From NCBI GenBank assembly GCA_041687755.1, contig JBDNJM010000190.1, positions 1 through 19,281 of the forward strand: 19,281 bases of DNA, given 5' to 3'. The translations under genes and the position numbers were made by a program. Below, in pieces: positions 12,907 through 19,281 of this stretch (within the stretch, counting starts at the first letter, position 1; every line of letters begins with the position of its first letter). The notes beneath the pieces are model-generated. The model was not told the origin of the DNA. It was given only the letters and a program-made list of their open reading frames with translations, and searched no databases. Source of the stretch: JBDNJM01 sp041687755 (GTDB lineage: Bacteria > Planctomycetota > UBA1135 > GCA-002686595).

Positions 12907-13132
12907 AAAACGTGCGGTCCGGGGAGAGCTAAAGCCCGCACGGAGAAAAGAGGGTGAGTGCGCCCGCGAGTGGTTCCGATCGAGTTGCCCCACCCGAAAA
13001 ACCTGCTGGTCGAGCGCCGAAGCGTTCGAGGACCTTCAATCGATGCAGCCGAAGGCCCATCCAGCTCGCGGACATCACCCACCCCCGGACGGTCGGGGGT
13101 GGCCAAAAGAGCGCTTGAAGCGCGCGACAACC
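12907..13132. other. Intergenic region between convergent genes
   Basis: Apart from the hairpin at 13079-13102, I see nothing that can be named here: no tRNA, no recognisable riboswitch and no credible short gene. Both flanking genes point into it, so it should hold the 3' ends of two transcripts. Confidence 0.5.
13079..13102 (-). terminator. Hairpin downstream of the redoxin-like gene
   Basis: CCACCCCCG (13079-13087) and CGGGGGTGG (13094-13102) form a perfect 9-bp stem with a 6-base loop, 30 bases past the stop of the minus-strand redoxin-like gene. In the direction of that gene a TTTT run comes just before the stem rather than after it, so it is a candidate 3'-end structure without the classical U tract. 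Confidence 0.45.
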
Positions 13133-14407
13133 CTAGGGCTGCCCCGGCTTGCGCTCGGGCACCACCTCCTGTTCTGAATCTTCGAGCAGCTTGCGGTAGG
13201 CCGCGAGGCGCTCGTGCAACTGCTCGCGCAGGCTCTCCGGCGCGACGTCGCACGCCCGGCGGACGACCGAGATCGCCATCTCGAGGTTGCCCCCCGCGAG
13301 GTGCACGCGCGACAGCGTGTCGAGGACGGCGGCGTTCTGCCCTCCCGTGATGCGCTCCGCCTGATCGGCGGCACGCTTGGCCAACTCCAGGTCCAGACCT
13401 TCGAGGCCGCGCGCCGGATCGATGATCGCTAACGCCAGCCGGTCGAGGGTCAGGTGGTCGCTGCGTCCGGTCGCCTGTTTCACGTGCACCGCGCCGAACT
13501 CGTAGGCCCGCTCGAGCGAGCCCCCGGTCGCGGAAGCCGCATCGAGCATGGCCGCAAAGCGCAGCGCTACGCACCCATAGGCGTACTCGGGGAACTCCGC
13601 TTCGAAGGCGTCGAGCCCCGCCAGGGCGCCCAGCGGATCGCGGCGAGCGGTGGCGCCGAGCAGCTCGAAGCTGCTCTTGGCGCGCTCGACCTCTGCGTTG
13701 CCCGCCTCGACCTTGAAGTCACCGCGTAGAACGCGAGCGAGCGGCATCGCCAGCCAACGCGGCTCGCCGATGAAGGCCACGGTTCCGCGCTGGCCGATCA
13801 GGACCACGCGCGGGAGCAGCTCGTGATGGCCCTCGCCGACCCAGGCGGTGCGCGTGCGCTCCGCGGCGTCAAAACCGACGCGGAAGTTGACCAGCTCCCC
13901 AAACTTCTGGGTGCAGCGCTGTAGGGCGTCGGGCCTGGTGCCGATCGAGTCGGACCCCGAGATCCCGAGCACATCGAGCCCCGCGGGACCGCACTCGGTC
14001 TGGAAGTGCGCCAGATCCGGCAGGGTCGGCGAGCAGCCCTCGCTCCAGGGGGAGAAGAATGCGACTGCGTAAACCCGGCCGAGCTCGAAGCCCCAAAACT
14101 CCGGGCCGCCGACCCACTGATCGACCTGCAGGGCTGGTGCGGGCGCGCCGATTTGCGCGCCGCCCCGTGGACCGGGGATCTCGACCCCGGGCGAGCCCTG
14201 GGCCGCGGGACAGGCCTGCGCGGACTCCGTCGCCGCAGCGGGGGCGACGTTGGGCGCCAGCCGGGGGGCTTCGGCGTTACCCCCCAGGGCCAGTACGGGC
14301 AGGAACAGATTGGCGACGTCCATGAAAATCTCGTCATCGAAATCGATGTGCGCCGGACCGTCGATCGATCTGCGCACCGAGCTAGAAGCCTGGCTCGGCG
14401 AGGTCAC
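13133..14407 (-). CDS. TlpA/redoxin-like protein with SxxC in place of CxxC, helical C-terminal domain
   Basis: The 424-residue protein has a thioredoxin-fold domain at about 83-225: IGAPAPALQVDQW opening, VYAVAFFSPWSEGCSPTLPD (112-131) at the active site, LDVLGISG, and LLPRVVLIGQRGTVAFIG (197-214) carrying the expected cis-proline (Pro199). TlpA-type reductases have W-C-x-x-C here; this protein has W121-S-E-G-C125, so the nucleophilic first cysteine is Ser122. Residues 245-410 are helical repeats ending in AAVLDTLSRVHLAGGNLEMA, a layout I know from planctomycete-type redoxins. Dithiol exchange is unlikely; Cys125 alone might support a peroxidase-like or binding role. The start is uncertain: GTG 14407 lacks a Shine-Dalgarno sequence, and ATG 14323 (Met29) precedes a short hydrophobic run (VANLFLPVLALGG) that could be a weak export signal. 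It lies 47 bases after the peptidase gene, probably in the same operon. Confidence 0.75.
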   Translation of the reverse strand: MTSPSQASSSVRRSIDGPAHIDFDDEIFMDVANLFLPVLALGGNAEAPRLAPNVAPAAATESAQACPAAQGSPGVEIPGPRGGAQIGAPAPALQVDQWVGGPEFWGFELGRVYAVAFFSPWSEGCSPTLPDLAHFQTECGPAGLDVLGISGSDSIGTRPDALQRCTQKFGELVNFRVGFDAAERTRTAWVGEGHHELLPRVVLIGQRGTVAFIGEPRWLAMPLARVLRGDFKVEAGNAEVERAKSSFELLGATARRDPLGALAGLDAFEAEFPEYAYGCVALRFAAMLDAASATGGSLERAYEFGAVHVKQATGRSDHLTLDRLALAIIDPARGLEGLDLELAKRAADQAERITGGQNAAVLDTLSRVHLAGGNLEMAISVVRRACDVAPESLREQLHERLAAYRKLLEDSEQEVVPERKPGQP

Positions 14408-14454
14408 CGCTGAACTCGCGGCGTGAACGTCTTTTACGTCAGTCTTTCAAACCG

Positions 14455-16149
14455 CTATCGGGAGTTGGACCGCAGCAGCCAGCGGTCGGGATCGATCACG
14501 AGTTCTCCCTCACCCACGTCGATGCGCACGGGCTCGGTCGAAACCTCGACGCGGCGCCGCTCCCCTTCGATTTCTAGCTCGACCGGCATGCGGAACTCAT
14601 CGACTTCGGCGTTCCAGCGGAGCGTCAAGGAACCCTTCGAGCGCTCCGAGACCAGCTCGGGCAGCGCGGCCCGGCGCAGGTAGACCTCGAAGAACCCGTC
14701 GAGCTCCACGCCGCTGACCTCTTCGGCGATCGCCAACAGCTCGTCGGTCGTGGCGAAGCGGCAGGCCGAGCCGTCCGTCGTGCCCTCGAGTGCCTCGGTC
14801 GGGTAGGCCCAGCGCCGCAACACCTGGAAGAACACCTCGTCGCCCAGCATCCACCGAAGGGTGTGGCAAACCCAGGAGCCCTTGAAGTAGATGTCGCCGC
14901 CCGGCGACTCCGAAGAGCTGCCGCTGAAGTACATCCAGCCGGTGGGCTTCGGGTCGCGCGGCGCGAGCGCTCCGCGGTTGGCGATGGAGCCGCGATCCAT
15001 GGCCATTTTCTTGAGGTACTCGTCCTTGCCGAAGCGCTGCTCCAGGTACAGCGCTTGCATGTACGTGCCGATTCCCTCGTGGATCCAGAAGTCGTTCCAG
15101 TCCTTGGCCGTGACCAGGTTGGCCCACCACTCGTGGCTCAGCTCGTGGTGGTGCAGCCAGTCGTAGTCGAACGTCGGGTCCCCGCGGAACTTGTTGCCAT
15201 AGGCGATGATCGACTGGTGCTCCATGCCGAGGTGCGGGGTCTCCACGACCCCGTACTTGTCCGCCCGGAACGGGTAGGGCCCCAGCAACTTCTCGTGGAA
15301 CGCCACGTGGTCGGCGAACTCGGGGAGGATCGCCTTGCCCTGCTCCACGTTCTCGGGCAGCACCCAGAAGTAGAACGGAAAAGTCTCGCCGGTGACGCTC
15401 TCGTACTCATGGCTGAGCTGCACGTACGGGGCGACATTCAACGCGACACCGTACGAGTTGATCGGCGTGGAGACGTGCCAGTGATGGACGCGGTAGCCCT
15501 GGCGCTCGGCCGGCTCGATGCTCACCAGCTTGCCGTTGGAGACGGCGCTCAGGCCCTCGGGCACGCTGAAGCGCAGGTCCACCGAGTCGGCCTCGTCGGA
15601 CGGGTGGTCCTTCACCGGCCACCACAGGTCCGCGCCCTCTCCCTGACACGAGGTCACGATCCAGTGCTCGCCGGCCTCCGTCTTGGACCAGCTAAAGCCC
15701 CCGCTCCAGGGCGGGTTCGGCGCGCGCCGCGGCTTGCCGCCGTAGGTCACCGCGATCCGAAACTCGCTGCTGACCTCGATGCCAGCCACCGGGACGCGCA
15801 CGCGCTGCAGCTCCCCGCGCGTAAAGTCCATCGCCGCCCCCTCCAACTCGAGCGCGCGGATCTCTAGGCGCTCGTCCAGGTCGAACACGATCGCGTCCGT
15901 CTCCTCCAGCAGCGTCGCCGTCATGACCAGTCGACCCTCGATGCTGCGCTCCTCAGGGTCGAGCTCCAGCGTGAGGTCGTAGTGCCGCACGTCGTAGGCG
16001 GCCTCCTCGGGCAGCAGCACGCCACCGGACGTGTTGTCCTGCTTTGAGCGCTGGGCGGGGTCCGGCGTCCGCGAAGCGAGCGCCGGCGTCAGCATGAAAA
16101 AGTTCAGGGCGGCGGCGCCGATCGCGCCAGCGGAGAAGATCAGCTTCAT
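14455..16149 (-). CDS. Exported M1-family (gluzincin) metalloaminopeptidase
   Basis: The 564-residue protein begins with a signal peptide (MKLIFSAGAIGAAALNFFML, then TPALA). An N-terminal beta domain starts at VRHYDLTLELDPEERSIEG (54-72). The catalytic domain carries GMEHQS (308-313) in the position of the GxMEN substrate-binding motif, the zinc site H335-E-L-S-H339 followed by 18 residues and Glu358 in IHEGIGTY, and Tyr421 in YFKGSW, the usual transition-state tyrosine. All zinc and catalytic residues are therefore present. GMEH instead of GMEN is common in bacterial M1 branches. At 564 residues it lacks the large C-terminal helical domain of ERAP/PepN-type enzymes and ends in a small beta domain (506-556). 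It should remove N-terminal residues from peptides outside the cytoplasm, for nutrition or turnover. No clear ribosome site precedes ATG 16149. Confidence 0.9.
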   Translation of the reverse strand: MKLIFSAGAIGAAALNFFMLTPALASRTPDPAQRSKQDNTSGGVLLPEEAAYDVRHYDLTLELDPEERSIEGRLVMTATLLEETDAIVFDLDERLEIRALELEGAAMDFTRGELQRVRVPVAGIEVSSEFRIAVTYGGKPRRAPNPPWSGGFSWSKTEAGEHWIVTSCQGEGADLWWPVKDHPSDEADSVDLRFSVPEGLSAVSNGKLVSIEPAERQGYRVHHWHVSTPINSYGVALNVAPYVQLSHEYESVTGETFPFYFWVLPENVEQGKAILPEFADHVAFHEKLLGPYPFRADKYGVVETPHLGMEHQSIIAYGNKFRGDPTFDYDWLHHHELSHEWWANLVTAKDWNDFWIHEGIGTYMQALYLEQRFGKDEYLKKMAMDRGSIANRGALAPRDPKPTGWMYFSGSSSESPGGDIYFKGSWVCHTLRWMLGDEVFFQVLRRWAYPTEALEGTTDGSACRFATTDELLAIAEEVSGVELDGFFEVYLRRAALPELVSERSKGSLTLRWNAEVDEFRMPVELEIEGERRRVEVSTEPVRIDVGEGELVIDPDRWLLRSNSR

Positions 16150-16345
16150 GAACTAGAGCTTAGTCCCCGGTCACGCTCGCGCCCACGCCGGGGCACGAGT
16201 CGCGGCGCCATGCAGCCGCAGCCAGCCGGATCACCCGCGCCGAGGCATCCCACCTCGGGCAGGCGCTCGTCCGCCTATCGGAGAACGCGTGACCCGCACG
16301 CCAATGCGCCCGGCGCCCGCGGGAACCGGCGCCTCGATCAGCTCC
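16150..16345. other. Intergenic region upstream of the peptidase gene, with a small hairpin
   Basis: These 196 bases separate two minus-strand genes and should hold the end of the YkuK-type gene and the promoter of the peptidase gene. CCGAGG (16240-16245) pairs with CCTCGG (16253-16258) around a 7-base loop, a possible weak terminator for the upstream gene. GGCGCC occurs at both 16312 and 16328 and could also pair. Neither has a T-run. No coding sequence is convincing on either strand. Confidence 0.35.
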
Positions 16346-16819
16346 CTAGGCCGCGCCCTGGTGCTTGCCCTTCACCACGTGGTCGGCCACGCAGGTCGCC
16401 GCCCAGGCATCTGGCTTCAGGCGGACCTCGAAGCCCTGCCCCACCCCCATGCCCGCGAGGCTGCTGGCGAAGCGCGACGAACGATACCGCTCGTCCGGGT
16501 TCGCATCGATGTGCACGACGACCGGCTCCCCGATTTCGGCCTCGAGTCGCGTCGCCAGAGCAATCGCCAACTCCGCCTCGTGGAACAGCTTCTCGGCCAG
16601 GCTGTGCATGCGCTTCTCGCGCTGCACCTGGTAGACGACGCGTCCACCCTCCCCAGGACGCAGAACGGCGACCACGGTGACAAACACCGTGTGGTCGCCG
16701 CGTGTCTTCGAGTCGGCGCCCACATGGAGCACCGCACCCGGTTCACGTATCAAGTCTGCGACGGCCTCGACAAGGTCGTCCACCCAAGCCCCCGACAAGC
16801 ATCTCCATTGTTGACTCAT
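16346..16819 (-). CDS. YkuK-family (DUF458) RNase H-fold protein
   Basis: The 157-residue protein matches the pattern I know for YkuK/DUF458: LHVGADSKTRGDHTVFVTVV (31-50), GGRVVYQVQREK, LAEKLFHEAELAIALATRL (74-92), VVVHIDANPD (100-109) and the C-terminal GQGFEVRLKPDAWAATCVAD (127-146). Asp36, Asp105 and Asp146, with Glu81 or a neighbour, sit where an RNase H-like fold would carry metal-binding acids; this is a fold-level inference and I know of no settled biochemical role. The open frame extends to 16966, but ATG 16819 is chosen because homology-like sequence begins soon after it and GGGG lies 5 bases upstream; the extra 49 residues are low-complexity. There is no export signal, so it should be cytoplasmic. 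It is divergent from the beta-lactamase-like gene. Confidence 0.8.
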   Translation of the reverse strand: MSQQWRCLSGAWVDDLVEAVADLIREPGAVLHVGADSKTRGDHTVFVTVVAVLRPGEGGRVVYQVQREKRMHSLAEKLFHEAELAIALATRLEAEIGEPVVVHIDANPDERYRSSRFASSLAGMGVGQGFEVRLKPDAWAATCVADHVVKGKHQGAA

Positions 16820-16977
16820 GATCCCCACTTGTACACGAGAGACACGTGATCCGTGTCGCCCAGGCCCCACGCGCGCTCCCGGACCCGAATTCCTCGATTT
16901 TTTCGAAGGGCGCACGACATTGGGCGTAGGCGGATCAAGGTCCTCATCTGGATCCATCCCCCCCACTCTTGGACGCC
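16820..16977. promoter_or_regulatory. Divergent promoter region (YkuK-type gene / beta-lactamase-like gene)
   Basis: About 158 bases lie between two divergent starts, so promoters in both directions are expected. The only conspicuous feature is a T6 run flanked by TCGA on both sides (near 16892-16906), the most AT-rich point of the stretch. I cannot define -35/-10 boxes with confidence. Confidence 0.35.
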
Positions 16978-19110
16978 ATGCTGATCGCTCTCCTGCTCGT
17001 CGCCTTCACCGGACCCACGTCCGGGATTGCTGCCACTCCCCCCACGCCCCAAGCCCTCGCGCAGACGGAAGCGAGCGCCTTCGAGGGGCGCTTCGAGGGG
17101 ACCATCACCGGACCTGGACTGGGCGACGGTCTTGAGATCACCGTCCACATCGAGGCGTCGGCTGAGACCGGCAAGATCGACATCCCCGCCCAGGGCGTCA
17201 AGGGCCGTGCGCTCGTCGACTTCGAAGCAACGCCCGACGGATTGCGCTTCTTGATCGACGGCATCCCGGGTGAACCGACGTTCGTTGCGCAACTCAGCGA
17301 GGACGGAGAGACCCTCTCGGGCCCCTACACCCAAGCAGGCGCCGACTTCCGCTTCTCCCTGGTGCGCATCGATCTCCAGGCGCTCGCCGCCGCGCGCCTC
17401 GAAGGCCTCGACGAGCGCATCGAGAACCTGATGGACAGGTACGCGGGCGTCGGTCTCTCGCTCGCGATCGTATATCGCGGCGAGCCCGTCCGCCATCAGG
17501 GCTACGGCGTGCTCGACACGGAGAGCAAAACCCCGGTCGACTCCAAGACCCTGTTCGCGATCGGCTCTTCTAGCAAGGCGTTCACCGCGACGACGCTCGC
17601 CGCCCTGGCCGCCGAAGGCGCGCTCGACTTGGACGAGTCCGTCACCGACGTGCTCCCGCGCTTCCGACTCCACGACGAGACCGCTACGCACCTCGCCACG
17701 CCCCGCGACCTCATGTCGCACCGCACAGGCCTGCCGCGCCACGACCTGCTCTGGTACGGCAACCCAGACTTCGAGCTGGGCCAGTTGATCGACAAGCTTC
17801 CCCACCTCGAGCCCACCGCCGAACTGCGCGAGGCCTGGCAGTACAACAACCTGATGTTCGGCGTGGCCGGGCTGATGATCGAGGCCGCCTCCGGCAAGAG
17901 CTGGCAGGACGCCATGCGCGAACGCGTGTTCGCGCCCCTCGGGATGACCTCCACCGTTTGCTCGAGCGCCGAGGCCGCCGCCACCGGAACCCTCGCCCAG
18001 CCGTATGAGCGCAAAGGACGCCGCGCCAAGCCGCTCGAGATTCGCGAGATCGAAGGCATCGGCCCGGCCGGCTCGCTGCACTCGAACGCCGACGACCTGG
18101 CGCGTTGGCTACTGTTCAACCTCGAGAGCGGCAAGGTCGACGGCGTCCAGGTCCTGGAGGCCTTCGCGCTCTCCGGCCTCCACCGCCCGCACATGCCGAT
18201 CGGCGGCCTCCCGCCCACCGACAATGGAGCGCCTGCCTCCTATGGCTTGGGTTGGTTCATCGACGGCTACCGCGGCCACGTGCGGGTCCACCACGGTGGC
18301 AACATCGACGGCTACTCCGCGCTCGTCACGATGCTCCCGAATGAGCGCCTCGGCGTCGCCGTGCTCGTCAACCAGAACGGATCCGCACTCCCCGGACTCG
18401 TCGCGCAGGACGTGTTCGACTCGATGCTGGAGCTCGAGCGCGACGAGGATCGCGCCCAGGAAACGCTCGATGCCATGCAGGAGCAGGACCAAGCCATGGA
18501 GCAGTCCCGCAAGGCCGCCCTGGCCGAACGCGTCCCCGACACCGCCCCCGCCCGCCCGCTCAGCGCCTACACCGGCCTCTACGCCCACGATGGCTACGGC
18601 AAGATTGAGATCACCCAGGCGGGCGATTCGCTCCAGTTCCGCCTTCACGCGGACACGGCCGAACTCGAGCACTTCCACTTCGAGGTCTTCCGCGTCGACC
18701 CCAAAGCCGACGCCGAGCACCTCCAGAACCTCGCGCTGCAGTTTCGTCCCGACCTCGACGGCCTGATCAGCGCGCTCGATATCCAACTCGAGATTACCGT
18801 CGACCCGATCCGCTTCGAGCTGCAGCCGGACCCGCGCCTGAGCGATCCGGCGTTCCTCGCCAGCCTGACCGGCAAGTACTCGCTCATGGGTGTGCAAGAG
18901 GTCGAGTTCAAGGTCAAGGACGACGGCCACCTGTACTCGATCGTCCCCGGCCAACCCCACTGGAAGATGGCCCCCCTGCGCGGCACGACCTTCGACCTGG
19001 TCGACCTCGCGGGCTTCCGCACCCGCTTCAACCTCGACGAGACAGGCAAAGCGATCGAAGCGGTGTTCAAGCAGCCCAACGGCACCTTCGTCGCCGAGCG
19101 CGTCGATTAG
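16978..19110 (+). CDS. Exported serine hydrolase, class C beta-lactamase fold with extra N- and C-terminal domains
   Basis: The 710-residue protein starts with a signal peptide (MLIALLLVAFTGPTSGIAA). An N-terminal beta domain (about 25-125; FEGRFEGTITGPGLGDGLEI) precedes the catalytic domain (about 150-470), which has Ser197-S-S-Lys200 in IGSSSKAFTA (SxxK), Tyr289-N-Asn291 in WQYNNLMF (YxN) and His439-Gly-Gly in VHHGGNIDGYSA replacing KTG. This is the signature of the AmpC-like/EstB/D-aminopeptidase family (COG1680), which includes peptidases and esterases as well as beta-lactamases; antibiotic resistance is not implied. A charged helical linker (about 475-520) leads to two lipocalin-like C-terminal modules, one opening YTGLYAHDGYGKIEI (531-545), the other LTGKYSLMGVQEVEF (630-644). 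ATG 16978 is preferred over TTG 16969, three codons upstream; no Shine-Dalgarno sequence is visible. A tandem repeat begins one base after the TAG. Confidence 0.88.
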   Translation: MLIALLLVAFTGPTSGIAATPPTPQALAQTEASAFEGRFEGTITGPGLGDGLEITVHIEASAETGKIDIPAQGVKGRALVDFEATPDGLRFLIDGIPGEPTFVAQLSEDGETLSGPYTQAGADFRFSLVRIDLQALAAARLEGLDERIENLMDRYAGVGLSLAIVYRGEPVRHQGYGVLDTESKTPVDSKTLFAIGSSSKAFTATTLAALAAEGALDLDESVTDVLPRFRLHDETATHLATPRDLMSHRTGLPRHDLLWYGNPDFELGQLIDKLPHLEPTAELREAWQYNNLMFGVAGLMIEAASGKSWQDAMRERVFAPLGMTSTVCSSAEAAATGTLAQPYERKGRRAKPLEIREIEGIGPAGSLHSNADDLARWLLFNLESGKVDGVQVLEAFALSGLHRPHMPIGGLPPTDNGAPASYGLGWFIDGYRGHVRVHHGGNIDGYSALVTMLPNERLGVAVLVNQNGSALPGLVAQDVFDSMLELERDEDRAQETLDAMQEQDQAMEQSRKAALAERVPDTAPARPLSAYTGLYAHDGYGKIEITQAGDSLQFRLHADTAELEHFHFEVFRVDPKADAEHLQNLALQFRPDLDGLISALDIQLEITVDPIRFELQPDPRLSDPAFLASLTGKYSLMGVQEVEFKVKDDGHLYSIVPGQPHWKMAPLRGTTFDLVDLAGFRTRFNLDETGKAIEAVFKQPNGTFVAERVD

Positions 19111-19111
19111 A

Positions 19112-19239
19112 CCGTCTGGCCGCGCCGTCTGGCCGCGCCGTCTGGCCGCGCCGTCTGGCCGCGCCGTCTGGCCGCGCCGTCTGGCCGCGCCGTCTGGCCG
19201 CGCCGTCTGGCCGCGCCGTCTGGCCGCGCCGTCTGGCCG
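19112..19239. repeat. 13-bp tandem repeat array, 9 full copies plus a partial tenth
   Basis: The unit CCGTCTGGCCGCG is repeated without a single mismatch from 19112 to 19228, and a tenth copy continues to 19239 before the sequence diverges into a G run. It begins one base after the TAG of the beta-lactamase-like gene, so it lies in that transcript's 3' region. A 13-base unit is not a multiple of three, and reading frames through it (39-base period) are artefacts. The perfect identity suggests recent expansion. Confidence 0.97.
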
Positions 19240-19251
19240 GGGGGAACGATA

Positions 19252-19270
19252 CGGTGCCAGGCACGTTTTC
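19252..19270. repeat. Small palindrome, possible repetitive extragenic motif
   Basis: CGGTGCCAGGCACGTTTTC contains the palindrome GTGCC-A-GGCAC (19254-19264) followed by GTTTTC. A very similar string (GGTGCCAGGCACC next to a short T run) recurs between genes in some environmental bacterial genomes in my memory, possibly as a REP-like element. Only one copy lies here and the window ends soon after. Confidence 0.4.
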
Positions 19271-19281
19271 ACCGGCTTGGG

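Noticed and set aside
12907..13078. A possible small RNA or riboswitch in the gap after the epimerase gene
   Set aside because: I could not fold a conserved-looking multi-stem structure or match a known class. The region lies at two 3' ends, not upstream of a gene.
13103..13132. GCGC-TTGAA-GCGC stem near a T-run (minus strand) as the redoxin terminator
   Set aside because: Only four base pairs are stable; the 9-bp stem at 13079-13102 is the better candidate.
16816..18081. A minus-strand frame of 421 codons opposite the beta-lactamase-like gene
   Set aside because: It overlaps the clear SxxK/YxN hydrolase gene in antisense and has no domain signature.
16978..19110. Calling the hydrolase an antibiotic-resistance beta-lactamase
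   Set aside because: The HGG motif and extra domains fit the broad COG1680 peptidase/esterase group. Nothing in the sequence shows beta-lactam hydrolysis.
18109..19272. A minus-strand frame (387 codons) starting in the 13-bp array, with a 13-residue peptide repeat
   Set aside because: The peptide repeat is only the 39-base period of a 13-base repeat read in three phases, and the remainder is antisense to the hydrolase gene.

Overview
The window is very GC-rich (roughly 70% by eye), gene-dense DNA from a Gram-negative-type bacterium. Strong Shine-Dalgarno sequences are rare, exported proteins are common, and several proteins look like families I associate with Planctomycetota or related large-genome environmental bacteria: a redoxin with a helical C-terminal half, a giant DUF748/AsmA-like protein, an NTT-type transporter and a serine beta-lactamase-like hydrolase with extra domains. 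This lineage is an inference from protein style; no marker gene is present to prove it.

Layout. (1) 1-468: the 3' end of an ISL3-family transposase running in from the left edge, its probable terminal repeat, then a short YD-repeat-like remnant. (2) 469-2996: a two-domain VOC/glyoxalase-fold protein (+) converging on a cyclic-di-GMP phosphodiesterase-type protein (-) with an intact EAL domain and a degenerate GGDEF domain. (3) 3140-10113: a probable lipoprotein translationally coupled (ATGA overlap) to an 1838-residue DUF748/AsmA-like envelope protein built from six repeated modules joined by Pro/Ala/Glu-rich linkers. This is the most distinctive locus. (4) 10140-12864: an NTT/COG3202-type membrane transporter (-), converging on the previous gene at a GC-rich hairpin, then a divergent Tat-exported NAD-dependent epimerase-like protein (+). 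(5) 13133-16819: three minus-strand genes, namely a YkuK-type RNase H-fold protein, an exported M1-family metallopeptidase and a redoxin-like protein whose CxxC site has become SxxC. (6) 16978-19110: an exported class C beta-lactamase-fold hydrolase, followed directly by a perfect 13-bp tandem array of nearly ten copies and a small palindromic motif at the right edge.

The window does not form one pathway. It reads as chromosomal background rich in cell-envelope functions (lipoprotein/AsmA-like pair, transporter, Tat-exported epimerase, secreted peptidase, redoxin, secreted hydrolase), with a mobile-element scar on the left and repeat DNA on the right. I see no phage, CRISPR, tRNA, rRNA or convincing defence system. 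The best candidates for something undescribed are the modular DUF748 protein with its coupled lipoprotein and the 13-bp array.
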